DNA of 64,000 bases from Amaranthus tricolor (taxonomy: Eukaryota; Streptophyta; Magnoliopsida; Caryophyllales; Amaranthaceae): contig NC_080055.1 in assembly GCF_026212465.1 (NCBI RefSeq), forward strand, positions 23,774,291 through 23,838,290, written 5' to 3'. The notes beneath the pieces were generated by a model. The model ran no database searches. It saw nothing but the letters and a program-made list of their open reading frames with translations, and was not told the origin of the DNA. The translations under genes were made by a program, and so were the position numbers. Positions 23,900 through 37,965 of the stretch are shown here, in pieces; position 1 is the stretch's first letter; the number at the start of each line of letters is the position of its first letter.

Positions 23900-24662
23900 C
23901 TATAATGGCTGTGATGGCCCAGCCTGCGAGGTCCCCGTAGCGTCAACGGGGTATGAATGATCCATCTCCTCCAAATGGTAGTCATAAGCAGGAGATGAGA
24001 CGTGCGTATGGGCGGTAGTCTTTGAGGACTCTGCAGCGACTTCCGGTATGAAGTGCTGGAACTGCGAGCCGACGAGCATGCCATGCGCAATCTCCCTCAC
24101 CGGCTCCTCATGGCTGTACCGCATCACGTCTGCCGCACCTTGTGCCTGCAATTAATATTTAATTAATGTAACATTATATTATTTAATTGACAACTTAATC
24201 ATATAAATGCAAATGAAGACTTACAAATTGGGTCATCATATGCGCAACAGGTGTGTAATGTGCTGCTGCGAAGATGGCACGTGGTGTCATCCATCGGCGC
24301 GTGATGGAGAGGAACCACGACATGTACTCTGGTGTAGTAGGTGCGCCATGAACATCGATTGGCGCACCTTGTGCCAGCAGCTCAATTCTTCGATCCCAAC
24401 GAGCGATGTGACGCAAGTTGATCTCCATCCAGTTTGCCCCAGCCTGATTTTTCCGTGAAATTAGGTACAGCTGGGGTTCAGTGTCATAAGGCGGTGGAAT
24501 GCCCTGTACCAACCCATATTGGCGCATTACGCGCTCTGGTAGATGTACTTCGACAATGTCGAAGCATATGAGTGGCACAGAAGCCCTCCACGCCCTTGAA
24601 TGAATCCCCGAGTGTTCGGGTACAACTGCGTAGGCTTCCGCAGGGTATGGGTCCCACAAAAA
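23900..24662 (-). pseudogene. Plant mobile domain (PMD, MAIN-like) gene, C-terminal exons
   Basis: Two exons of a PMD protein. The first is 24662-24225, entered through a CTAG acceptor, reading FLWDPYPAEAYAVVPEHSG, then PLICFDIVEVHLPERVMRQ and WMEINLRHIARWDRRIELL. After an 80 bp intron, 24145-23900 encodes a low-complexity tail ending in stop. The LICF..VE.HLP.RVMRQ signature is characteristic of the PMD-C family found both in MAIN/MAIL1-type nuclear proteins and in transposons. These exons are continuous in order and strand with 37957-37543, from which they are separated only by the LTR insertion. The exons themselves have no internal stop, but the gene as a whole is broken by a stop upstream and by the insertion in its splice donor. 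Confidence 0.8.
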
Positions 24663-25012
24663 CTAGAATACATGTTATGAAAATGTAAGTGATATGTTAA
24701 TTAAATTGTACTAATGTTAATGAGTACTGAAATGTTTACCTGTGTAACACCCCGAGATTTTCTGATGTCATTAATTAATATTTTAATGACTTTTGGGTAT
24801 TTTATAATTATATTAAATTAATTTTGAAGTAGTTTTAATAAATTCCTTTCATATACGAAATACAATCATGATTTCTAAATAAAGAGGTTCGAATCAAAAT
24901 AATTATTTTTTTTATTAAAATGTGTGAGCATACGGAGGTGAGTTCTTAATTGGGCCTCGCAAGAAGATGAATCTAGATAAATAAATAAATAAATAAATAA
25001 ATAGATAAATAA

Positions 25013-25020
25013 TATAAAAG
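25013..25020 (+). promoter_or_regulatory. TATA box of the solo LTR
   Basis: TATAAAAG about 270 bp into the LTR, followed within 20-30 bp by a CT- and CA-rich leader (25040-25380), the usual layout of an LTR U3/R boundary. In the second copy the corresponding stretch (about 60285) is overrun by an AAT repeat, so this promoter may be lost there. Strand sets the LTR orientation as plus. The open frames in the CT-rich leader have no recognisable product. Confidence 0.5.
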
Positions 25021-28000
25021 GGTGGGTTAGGGTTGTGAGTACTCCCTCCCTCACTCACAAAAAATCAAGCCGTCACTCCCTCCTTCCCTCTCTTCTTCCC
25101 GTTCTTTCTCTTCTCCCTGTGAAGACACACTGCACACTCACGGTGCATAGCAACAACCACAACCGGCTAACCCTCCTGCAACCACAGCCGACTGCTCTCT
25201 TCTCCCCAGAACCGACAGCACCACCGTCTCCTCCAAGCAGCAGCAACTGCCACTTTTGCTCTCTAACGACAGCAGCAGGCTGTTGTGACGTTAACAGCCG
25301 CAACCTTCCTCCACCATTTTCATGCTCCACACCACCATAACAACCACCTCCGCGACCTCCTCTCACTTCTTCACCCTCTTGCTAGTTTTATTTTGTGAGC
25401 CATCTCCTTTCTCTTATTTGATTTCATCTTATTTCCAATTAAAATTTATAAAGTTTATGAGAAAAGGGTTGAGCTTTGTATGATTGTTATTGAATCTCGT
25501 AATGAGTGAGAATTGGATTGATGACTTGAATGTACTTATGAATTAGGTTTTTGAAATATGAATGAAAAGTGTAGAACTTGTATTATTTTCATTGAATCTT
25601 TTTGTGGGTAAGAGTGTTTGATGAATTAAACATGTTCATGACTTAGGGTTTGAAGGTTGATTTGATATTATGGGTTGTGTGTTGATTTTGTATTAGTTTC
25701 TTTGAATCTTAGCATGGGTAGTAATTAAATATGTTATCTTTGAACACGAAACGATTAGGGCTTGGATTTAGAGATGAAATTACCAATGATATGTGTGTTA
25801 TACTATATTTTGGTGATGATTGATTAAATAACTTTAAAAGTTGTTTTGAGATTTGGTCGATTGGTTATTGTTGTGAATAACTAGTAATGGTGATGATGTT
25901 AGTTGACTATAAAAGTGATTTTGATTGATTAAATTGGGAATAATAGTTACTAATTGTTGTGATTTGATTGTTGTAAATTAAAAATACTCTTATTAGGTTG
26001 TTATTGAAGTTATAGATACATGATATTTGTAAGCCAAGAGCATTATGTCAACTTATCGTCGATGGTTGCTAAAGTAAATTGTCGTGTTGTTTTGACTATA
26101 GTTCTTAATGGCTTTGGAGAATGTAACAAATGATATCCCGATACGATAACTCTAAGATTTGTCTTATCGTTATATTAATGTTATATTAAAATTGTAAGAT
26201 TTAGTTGTGATTAGTTATTTTTGGGTAACGCGAGCCTATATGCTCAAAATGAGTTAATGTAAAGAAATGATTCACACATACTTCTACTTTATATTGATGG
26301 AAAGACTTATGTTGTGTTGAGTTGATGATTTTGACTTGTATTGAGTGACTTATGTGCGTGCTAGAGTAATCGAAAACTCATGTTGAATGGGTGATAGCGG
26401 TTACTTTGGTATTTAGTTTGGTATGTCAAAGTAGTTAAGGGAACTTATTAGTTCTACTCATAACTTATATAGGTGCCCATTTCGTAAGTGGAAATTAGAG
26501 CCTTAGGTGGGGTGATTTTGTGACTTTTGATCGTGCGGTGACGCTTACAGGTACGTACACGTGGTAACTAACCCTTAAATGCAATTTGCTTTTAGACATT
26601 ATTGTTTATTGTGATAGTATGCATTGTATCGAAACTATGAGGTATTAGTGAGTACACTTTATATGAAGAGCTATCGACTATGAAATCCTTGCGCTTAGAA
26701 TATTTTAGAGAATGAGAGTGTTAATAGAAGACGAGAACCACCCCCTTATTTATTTAAGAATTAGATTATGCCTTAATTAGATCTAGAATGACTCCTTTAT
26801 AGGTGAATTTCATATTCTATTGAGAGGCTCAGTGGGTTTTGGCGCGCTGCTATCACAGTGCGCTCATTAATAGTTGAGAATGGAAGTTGTTCCCATCTGA
26901 TAAGGTATTAGATTATGATTAGCTGGCGTGACTCAACTGGATTATGTCCGGTTGATTTAGTAGTCCCCTAGGTGAGGTTCGACGGGACCACCGTAAGAGG
27001 GGTATGAGCATGCTTGGGTCATTGGGCGCCGGGTGGGCGATACCGCCCCTTGATCGAGGTGTTACCATGCGGGCCTTGCAAACCCCAATATGGTGGCCTC
27101 TTCACTGGTTTAGTACCTCAGTGTGTTAGTTTTTACCGAAGGTAGGACCCGAGAGGGTCAGCTGGAGGGGACATGAGCTCATACTTTGCCATGGGCGCCG
27201 AGTGGCCGATAACGCCCTTGGCCGTGTCACTTTGCCAGGAAATAGAGAAAAGATCCACTGATAAAAAACTATTCAGTGATAGAAAGTTTATTCATTGATC
27301 GAAAGTTATTTAATGATAGAAGGTTCATTCTTTGGTAAAAAGCTTACACATTGATAGAACGTTTACTTTTTGATAGAACATCTATTTATTGATAGAGTAG
27401 TTTATGCTAATGAGAAGTGTGCCTAAGTTAAGTTACCTCAAGGGTATTACAGACTATGATCATACTTGCCTTAAGATAGACAAGCTCTATAAGGTCATGT
27501 GTTTTGTATTCTGTTAATGCCTTGGTCGAGTTGAACTATACGTGTTTTGCAAGAGTTTATGTTTGAAAAGAGGAGCGTGAAGACCTGCATTCTACCCAAG
27601 AACACATGGTTCGGGTTGGAAAGCACGTAATGAAATTAAAAAGTATACGTGGCCGATAAACGGTTACTATCTGTGCTTGCGTTTTACGAAATCATCTTAT
27701 GTGTTTTATGATATAATGCTATCTAGTAGTTGGCCTTATTATTTTTGATGCTAGTTACTGACATGTACGTGTTTGTGTTTATGTTTGATTGTTGATGACT
27801 TTCTATGATTGTCCTGCTATGACACATTGACCTTTGGTCTAATGTCGAGCAGCAGGAGGATCATAGACAGGCGTAGCAGGTACTGGAGCTTCTTTTGCAT
27901 TGCATTGCATTGGGGGAGAGTGATGAGGCTGAAGCATAACCTGTGTCATACCGCTATCTTTCGATTTTGTAGTTCTTGTTATCTTTTGTAAACCTTGGTT

Positions 28001-28371
28001 GTATATGTTTTGTTATGAGGCCTTGTGTCCTCCCTCGTATATTTGTATTTCCGCTGCATAGTTTATAACTCTGCATGGTTTTAAGGAGTTAAGTCTTAAA
28101 ACGCAAACGTCAACAATGGAACTACGATCCATGCTTGGCATGTTGATTTGAGAAGCCGGCGACGAATCATTCCGCCCTGACATAGTTTTGATAGGCCGTT
28201 GGTGCCTTTACTTTATTAGCTTCTAAATAACTTTTGTTTTTCTACAAAGGCGCACAGTTTTAAGGCAGATGCTACCGAAATTTCCACGCACCTTTTTAAA
28301 GTTAATATTTAACGTTTATCCAAAATCTTTTCCTTTTCTTTTATGTAACACCCAAATTTCCTCCTGTCCTT

Positions 28372-30872
<2,501 letters not shown>

Positions 30873-30890
30873 GACTACCCCCTTAAAAAG
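30873..30890 (-). promoter_or_regulatory. Polypurine tract of the gypsy element
   Basis: On the minus strand, TTTTTAAGGGGGTAGTC directly precedes the TGTAACACT start of the 3' LTR, the place where plus-strand DNA synthesis is primed in LTR elements. A very similar tract, TTTTTAAGGGGGGTAGG, occurs about 140 bp upstream in element orientation (about 31024-31040). Confidence 0.65.
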
Positions 30891-33746
30891 GTTTTGACCC
30901 CAAAACCTCAACGTACAAACACAAAACACACAACAATCAAACACATAAAAACGACAAAACAAGCACACAACAAAAGAAAATAGATCAAAATAAGTCAAAG
31001 CGCGAAAAATCCTACCGCTTCCTACCCCCCTTAAAAAGTTACGTCCCCGTAACTTACTAACCTGAGGGAAAAGGTTCGGATACTTCTCTCGCATGGAAGC
31101 TTCTGTTTCCCAAGTTGCCTCTTGTGACCGATGATTTGACCATAGAACCTTAACCATTGCAACATCTTTTCGCCGAGTACTGCGAACCTTTCTATCTAAA
31201 ATCTGAACAGGTTGCTCTTCATAGGTGAGGCTTTCATCAAGCTCTAACGGTTCCGGTTCTAAGACATGCGAAGAAGCCGCAACATAACGTTTTAACTGGG
31301 AGATATGAAAAACGTCATGAACCTTACCCAGTGCATTAGGTAACGCTAACCGGTAAGCTAACTTCCCAATCCGCTCCACAATATCATAGGGACCAATGAA
31401 ACGCGGGCTTAACTTCCCACGAGCACCAAAACGAACCACACCTTTCATCGGAGACACACGGAGTAGAACTTCGTCGCCCACTTCGTACTCATCAGGCCGA
31501 CGTCGGAGATCGGCATACGATTTTTGTCTATCCTGGGCTGCCTTCATTTTATCGCAAATTAACTTTACTTTCTCAGTCATTTGCACAAGCATATCAGGTC
31601 CTAAGGTGACAGATTCAGTAAAATCATCCCAACATACAGGACTACGGCACTTACGACCATAAAGTGCTTCAAACGGAGCCATTTGAATCGTTGCCTGATA
31701 ACTGTTATTATAAGAGAATTCTACTAAATCCAAATGTTCATCCCATGAACCTTGCCATTTCATGGCTATTGCTCTCAACATGTCTTCTAGTATCTGATTG
31801 ACACGTTCAGTCTGACCATCCGTCATAGGGTGAAAAGACGTGCTATGAAGAAGAGTGGTTCCCAAAGCCTGTTGTAATGACTTCCAAAAATGTGACAAGT
31901 ATCGAGTATCACGATCGGAGACAATAGTACGAGGTATTCCGTGATATCGAACAACGTATCTAATATAGGCACGAGCAAGTTGTTCCATATCCCACTTACA
32001 GTTTATCGGAATAAACCTTACAGACTTAGTAAGCCTATCCACAATCACCCAAAGAGTATCATTACCAGCCTTAGTTCGTGGCAACCCTAACACGAAATCC
32101 ATAGATATGTCATCCCACTTCCATACCGGGACTTCTAGAGGTTGCAATAACCCAGCTGGTCTTCGATGTTCACTCTTAACCTTTTGACACGTTAAACACT
32201 TGGAAACAAAATCTGCAATATTCTTTTTCATACCTGACCACCAGAACATGCATTTTAAATCTTGATACATCTTATCTCCACCAGGATGAACCGAGTATCT
32301 AGAATAATGGGCTTCGTTCAATAATTTTTCCTTCAAGGAGTCACACCCATCCGGCACACACCACCGTCCTTTAAAACGAAGACTACCGTCCTCATGAATT
32401 GCAAAACCTTCCGCTCTCCCTTCACTGATCTGCTCCCGAAGTTTAATGAACTTTGGGTCTTCTAGTTGCTTAGCCATAATCTCTTCGAAAAAGGTAGGTT
32501 GAATAGACAATGCACTCAACTTGGCTTCCAATTCCCCTTCTTGGATTATCTCCAAGTTCATTTTCCCAAACTCCTTACACAACTCCTCAGAGGTTATTAA
32601 CGCTGAGACTGAATGCCTCGATTTTCTACTCAAAGCATCAGCGACTACATTCGCACGGCCTTCGTGATAGGAAATCTCCAAATCATAATCACTGATAAGT
32701 ACTAACCAACGTCGTTGGCGCAAATTCAACTCGGATTGAGTGAATAAAAATTGCAAGCTTTTATGATCCGTAAAGACCTTGCATTTGACACCATAAAGAT
32801 AATGTCGCCAAATTTTCAATGCGAAAACCACAGCCGCTAACTCCAAGTCATGTGTTGGATAATTCACCTCATGAGTCCTTAGTTGACGCGAAGCATACGC
32901 CACCACTTTCCTATCTTGCATTAAAACACAACCTAATCCATGTTTGGAAGCGTCACTGTAGACAGAGTACTCCAAAGATGGATCAGGTAAGGTCAACACA
33001 GGGGCTGTAGTTAACTTCTCCTTCAACAACTGAAATGCCCTCTCGCACTCTTCTGTCCATTCGAACTTCTTTTCCTTCTTCATCAAGGCTGTCACTGAAT
33101 GAGTGATGCGAGAAAAGTCCTTCACAAAACGACGATAGTATCCTGCTAATCCCAAGAAACTCCGGATATCTGTAACATTCCGAGGTGTAGACCAATCCCG
33201 AACTGCTGCTACTTTTGCTGGATCAACGGAAATTCCTTCCTTAGAAACAATGTGACCCAGAAAAGCCACTTGCTCTAACCAAAATTCACACTTCGAAAAC
33301 TTAGCATACAACTGATTCTCTCGCAAAATCTGCAAGACTATCCTTAAATGCTCTCGATGTTCTTCTTGGTTCTTGGAATATACCAAAATATCATCAATAA
33401 ACACCACCACACACTTATCGAGGTACGCGTTAAAAACCCGATTCATCAACCCCATAAATGCTGCAGGTGCGTTGGTCAACCCAAAAGGCATCACAGTAAA
33501 TTCGAAGTGTTCGTATCTGGTTCTAAAAGCTGATTTACTAATATCCTCCTCCTTGATACGTAACTGATGATACCCGGACCGCAGATCAATCTTAGAAAAG
33601 ACTCCTGCCCCTTACAACTGATCAAAAAGATCATCGATCCGTGGTAATGGGTACTTATTCTTAACAGTGAACTTATTAAGTTCTCTGTAATCAATACAGA
33701 GACGCATCGTTCCGTCCTTTTTCCTTACAAACAACACTGGGGCTCC

Positions 33747-34916
33747 CTAAGGCGACACACTGGGTCTTATATAACCCTTTTCTAACAACTCCTCCAATTG
33801 GACCCTCAATTCTTCCATCTCCTTTGGGGCCATTCGGTAAGGAGCTTTTGAAATTGGCCCTGTCCCAGGGATTAAGTCAATCGAGAAGTCCACGTCCCTT
33901 CTTGGCGGCATACCAGGAAATTCTTCTGGAAAAACATCTCTAAAATCACAGACCACTGGAATGTTCTCAAGCTGCAACTCCCGCTCCCCTACCTTACTTA
34001 TACTACATAGAAACCACGGTTGCCTTTGCTTGATTAACTTCCTGACCTTCAATGATGATACGATTTTTATCCTCGGTCCCTTAGGAAAACTCCTATATTT
34101 AACATTCTCCCCCCTAGGTCCACTTAAAGTTACTGACTGTTCTTCACAATCTATCATCGCTTTATATCTACTTAGCCAATCCATCCCAAGTATTACATTT
34201 AAATCATCCATTTCTAGAGAAAATAAATCACTTGGAAATTTTACTTTCTCTATCTTAACCGGCACTTCACGGAACAACATATTACAATGAAAAATCTCCC
34301 CGGAAGGAGTAGAGACTGAAAAAGAGGTTTCCTCGGGGTTCTCCAATTCTAAGTCCTTAACTCTAGACTTTGAAACAAACGAGCACGATGCACCAGAATC
34401 AAAAAGTACTTTAACGGATTTTGTATTAATACAGAACGTACCTATGACCACATCCGACGCCTGCGCTGCCTCCCTCGAGTTAACTGCTGAAAGCCTGCCG
34501 TCGTTTTGGGTAGAAGTAGTAACACCTCCTTGATTACCACGTTGGCTTGAAAAGAAATTCTCGTTTCTAGCATTTCCCGGTCGTTGCTGAACACCGGAGT
34601 TATTTCCCGGAAACCTAGGATTTGAGGCACCTCCCAAGTTTCGGCCAAAACTTCCACCATTGTGATTCCCCCTTCCAGCTTCATTACTACTCCGTCCGTT
34701 AGTAAGTCTTTGTTGTTGGAAACCTCTATGATTTCCCCCTTGCAACTCTTGTTGTCCTATGTGAGTATAACACTCGTACATTCTATGGCCCGGCTTACCA
34801 CAGTAAGAACAGTCCACTAACGCACCCCGGCAGTCCCTTCCTGGGTGATTCTTTTGGCATCTCCTACAGTTGAAGATTCTTTCCTTCCTATTGCGATCAT
34901 ACAAAGGCTTCTGCAT
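33747..34916 (-). pseudogene. Gypsy zinc knuckle, aspartic protease and RT N-terminus
   Basis: An open stretch of 389 codons. A zinc knuckle CSYCGKPGHRMYEC sits near the start, then a Gly/Asn-rich linker. The retroviral-type aspartic protease follows, with the active site VLFDSGASCSFVS (about residues 170-183) and LGMDWL. Then comes the connection to RT, MPPRRDVDFSIDLIPGT and EELLEKGYIRPSVSP. It ends in TAG where the family normally has Trp in the SPWGAPV motif, so this is a nonsense break of one pol frame. It is shifted by one frame relative to gag at about 34917-34990. Confidence 0.9.
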
Positions 34917-34924
34917 TCTAGCCT

Positions 34925-35749
34925 CTAGTCTCGAATTTCCCCCATTCTTACTGTTTTGACCATAATGGAAACCTTTCTCCTGAAAGCCTCCAAACGGTTT
35001 GTGCTTCTTAAATTGATTTGGACTTGATTACTCGCATTCGTATCATTCTGAAACACGGGTTCTTTTCTCTTTTCTCCGCTATGGGCCAACTTCTCTTTTT
35101 CCTTCCTGATAACATTTCCAATCTGCGCAGCTCTCTTGTATAGCTGGTCTAACGTATCATATCTATCAGTCTCAATGTGTTTTTGGATCTCATACGATAG
35201 ACCAAACTCAAAACGCTGTATTTTCTTTCCCTCAGTTGGGACATCCTCAGGGCAAAACTTCAAGTATTCCATAAATTTCTGATAATATTCATCTACCGTT
35301 AGGTTTACCATTTCGAACCTAGCAAACTCATTTGATTTGTCCTTCCTAACATGAGGCGGATAAAATTGGTCCCTTAACGCCCCCTTAAATCCTTCCCAGC
35401 TTAAGTCACCGTCGTTTTCTAATATCAACCTCATCTTACTATGCGTCCACCAATAGTCAGCGTCTTCCACTAGGAAAAACGCGGCTTGGTCAACCATAAG
35501 CTCAGCAGGACATCTCACCACACTAAAAAGCTTGTCAAATTCTCTCAGCTAGTTTTCCAACATAGAAGGTTCACCTTTTCCACTATAAGTCGAGGGTTTA
35601 CTATGGGCTATTCTCTTACTAATTGACGAAGCCTTTTCCTCCAAGGATTTCGGTCTCGGATTTCTTGCGCCAGCTAGGGCCTTAACTAGGTTTCGAAGCA
35701 CGCGATCAGAGTTTCCTCTTGGCACGGACCTTTTCAAAAAGGGTGGCAT
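34925..35749 (-). pseudogene. Gypsy gag (capsid-like)
   Basis: Retrotransposon gag domain: ATG at 35749 (MPPFLKRSVPRG), an internal TAG near 35549 inside the MLEN*LREFD junction, then 35521-34925. Family features are DAADYWW-like VEDADYWWTHSK, WEGFKGALRDQFYPPHVR, VDEYYQKFMEYLKFCP and FEFGLSYEIQKHI. Together about 270 codons. The frame stops before the zinc knuckle, which is read in another frame, so gag and pol are separated by a frameshift. Whether that shift is ancestral or decay cannot be told from one copy; decay is likelier given the stops elsewhere. Confidence 0.88.
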
Positions 35750-36164
35750 GATGGCAGGTATACTGCATTAGGTTAAACAAGGTATGTAAATACATTTCTA
35801 CAGCGTTTGTGGTTAAGGAAAATTTATTCTATTATTGTTTAAAAACAAACAAGGTAGTAGCCCTAAAGGTAAAAAGGTTGAACAATGAGTCTATAATCAA
35901 ATCTATTCATTTTTCCATAAATACAATACTGAATCGATTCTACTTACTAATGTTTAGACTTTTAAAACAAAATTCAAATTCAAAACAATAATATGATATA
36001 GTTCCAATCTAAAAAGAATACTTGGGTATAAATTCCCACATAATCATTGTTCAAGTACTACAAAAGTCCGAGATAACCAACCAATTAATAGTTCACAATT
36101 TATTCTACTAAGGAACTAGACATACGAACTCGTACACATGCATAATCAAATAAAGTAAAAACAA
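35750..36164. other. Spacer between extra ORF and gag in the gypsy element
   Basis: AT-rich with no coding frame seen. It separates the acidic ORF (ending 36165) from the gag start (35749) in element orientation. The length would allow a leader or internal splice acceptor for gag, but no specific signal is clear. Confidence 0.4.
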
Positions 36165-37075
36165 TCAGGCAAATAAAGGCGACGCATCCAGACGGTCCTG
36201 ATCCTCCATGTATTGATCAGGGTCAAAATCAGCATCACTAGAGTCATCGCTAGACGCGCTATCGGAATCAGAAGGGGTTCCTACAGATAAGGAATCACTC
36301 ATAGTAAGTCGCGCTACGGAATCAGAAAGCTCTATAATTTTTGGCTCAGGTGGTTCCTCCTCCCACATCATTATCTCACTTTCTTCCTCACTCATGAGAT
36401 CCTCTCGCCTCACCGGCCAACCCCCTAGAATAACTACTCCGCTATCATTATCACTCAAAATTTCATCTCTATCAGCTAGTTCCCCCTCCTCATCAGCATT
36501 ATATCCATCCCCTAAGTTATCCTCATCAGGCTCTTCTACCACTCCTAAGGAATCCTCCTCCATAAATTCTCCCTGCTCCTCATCAGAATTTTCTTTGAAA
36601 TCCTCCTCAAATTCTTCTTCTGGGTCCTCATCGGGGTCCTCCTCTTCTGGATCCTCCTCGGGATCCTTCTCGAAATCCAACTCGTCGAAGATTATTAGTG
36701 ACACTGAGTTTGGGTTTACTACGGGAACATCCTCCTCATTATTATCTCTCCTTGCCCTACTAGACTCTGGAACGTCAACTCCGTCCCGACCCTCAGTTTG
36801 CACTGCTCTTACCCTTCTGTCAATCTCTAGGTGAAACTGGTCACTCCTCTCTTTCAGTGCAATCATCTCCTCTTCCATTATTCTTTCATACACTTGTTTG
36901 GACCATTTGTAGATCATTTCCATTCGTCGGGTGTAATCCAAATCACTTTCCCCCTCTTTCTATCCCAAATTCCCAGAGCCTCTATTTCTGCCCAGGCTGG
37001 GGCATTAACTAAAGCTCTCAAGGGTTCCTCTCGGGTATTAATTCCCTCCTCGGCCGGTCTTTTTCCTTTATCCAT
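36165..37075 (-). pseudogene. Extra acidic ORF upstream of gag in the gypsy element (unknown function)
   Basis: ATG at 37075 opens MDKGKRPAEEGINTREEPL for 53 codons to a stop near 36914. A one-base shift at a run of five G (about 36955) joins it to the 36941-36165 frame, together about 300 residues. The first third is amphipathic, including a helix-rich WSKQVYERIMEEEMIALKER segment. The middle is extremely acidic (repeats of DPEEDPEEEDPDEDPEEE, about 36570-36680). The end is Ser/Asp-rich (SDSDSASSDDSSDAD). I recognise no domain. Its strand and place between LTR and gag make it part of the element. Ogre/Tat gypsy elements are known to have an ORF1 before gag, but this element has a chromodomain and is otherwise Tekay-like. 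It could be a captured host fragment. Confidence 0.65.
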
Positions 37076-37306
37076 GAAAGAAAGTAATAATCGAACTTTC
37101 TGACTCACAAAGAAAGAAAACAAGACAATTAATTTCTGAGATAAGACAAAGATAGATAATTCAGAGCATCAGAGATATAAACACAGAAATCCTATCATGC
37201 ACACATCAAAGTTATCCATGACATCATGCTTGAAGACACCAAGCACAACACATCATATCCCCTTAATGTCTACCCCTTTTCTCTCGTCAATTTTTTTTTT
37301 CTACGT

Positions 37307-37490
37307 TAGGTTAGGAAAAAGGTTTGGACTTAAAATGGTTTTAATTGCCCTAAAAGTTGAAGTCTCATGATCTAACCTACTAACAAAATAAATAATAATA
37401 AAAAAAAAATACTCTTCTAAAAAGAATAATAATAATAATATTACTAGCAAATCATTTAATATATTGGAAAAAAAATATCAGGGTGTTACA
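37307..37490 (-). repeat. 5' LTR remnant of the gypsy element
   Basis: Only about 185 bp, homologous to the outer end of the 3' LTR (30687-30872). Homology stops at a poly-T stretch (37290-37300). The remaining roughly 2.3 kb of LTR and any tRNA primer-binding site are absent; the sequence passes directly into the leader of the acidic ORF. The outer LTR end and target duplication are intact, so this is an internal deletion after insertion or a defective reverse-transcription product. Confidence 0.75.
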
Positions 37491-37542
37491 CCTTTACGGT
37501 TTTGGTTTCGTTAAGGGGTCGAAAATTCTAGGGTGTTACAAC

Positions 37543-37957
37543 CTGGTTGGGTCGTAGCAGGTCTAATTGATCTCGGTAGAATCCTAAACCGCTGCCGGTG
37601 TGCTTGCGTGTCGGGCGTGCAAAATTCCACCTCGAACTGTATGCAACATCTGGTTCGGGTTGCGGTGGAGGAGCAGTATCACCACGACCAACGGTTCTGT
37701 AATTAGTATATAATTCAACTACACCGGATTAGAGTTAAATGTTAATTTTATTACCTGTAATATTACTATTGGCCCCGCAATCTCCTTGACATTCTTTTAG
37801 GCAGCACTACATAGTCTCCTATATAGGTATCCAAGGGCTGCTGAGCCCCAGCTATACTCGCCGATGCGCTCCCATCTGTCGTCAAGTAAGGTTAAGTACA
37901 GGAGTTGTATTTGGTTGTTTGTTTTATCGACAAACAACACAGATCCTATCAAGCATT
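37543..37957 (-). pseudogene. Plant mobile domain gene, N-terminal exons, fused behind the transposase
   Basis: Exon about 37957-37759 reads GSVLFVDKTNNQIQLLYL, then RIGEYSWGSAALGYLYRRLC and KNVKEIAGPIVILQ, the classic PMD core, with one in-frame TAA between LCSAA and KNVKEIAG. It ends CAG before GTAATA. Exon 37696-37543 reads NRTVGRGDTAPPPQPE through GLGFYRDQLDLLRPNQ and ends CAG|GT, where the solo LTR was inserted. The continuation is at 24662. The first PMD residues follow the truncated transposase with no spacer, so the N-terminus of the PMD protein is missing or was supplied by the fusion. Confidence 0.8.
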
Positions 37958-37965
37958 AGGTGGTT

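Noticed and set aside
24195..24662. Independent host gene of the phosphatase 7 long form / MAIN-like type
   Set aside because: Its upstream exons lie at 37.5-38.0 kb inside the same MULE terminal repeats, so it is transposon cargo and not a free-standing host gene.
25035..25366. Pro/Ser-rich and Gly/Arg-rich open frames in the LTR leader (also 60245-60493)
   Set aside because: They lie in CT-rich leader DNA of two LTR copies and the reading frames are not conserved between the copies.
36394..36834. 146-codon Ser-rich plus-strand open frame
   Set aside because: It is the antisense shadow of the acidic ORF of the gypsy element; GAA/GAG/GAT codons read as TCC/TCT/ATC-type codons on the other strand.
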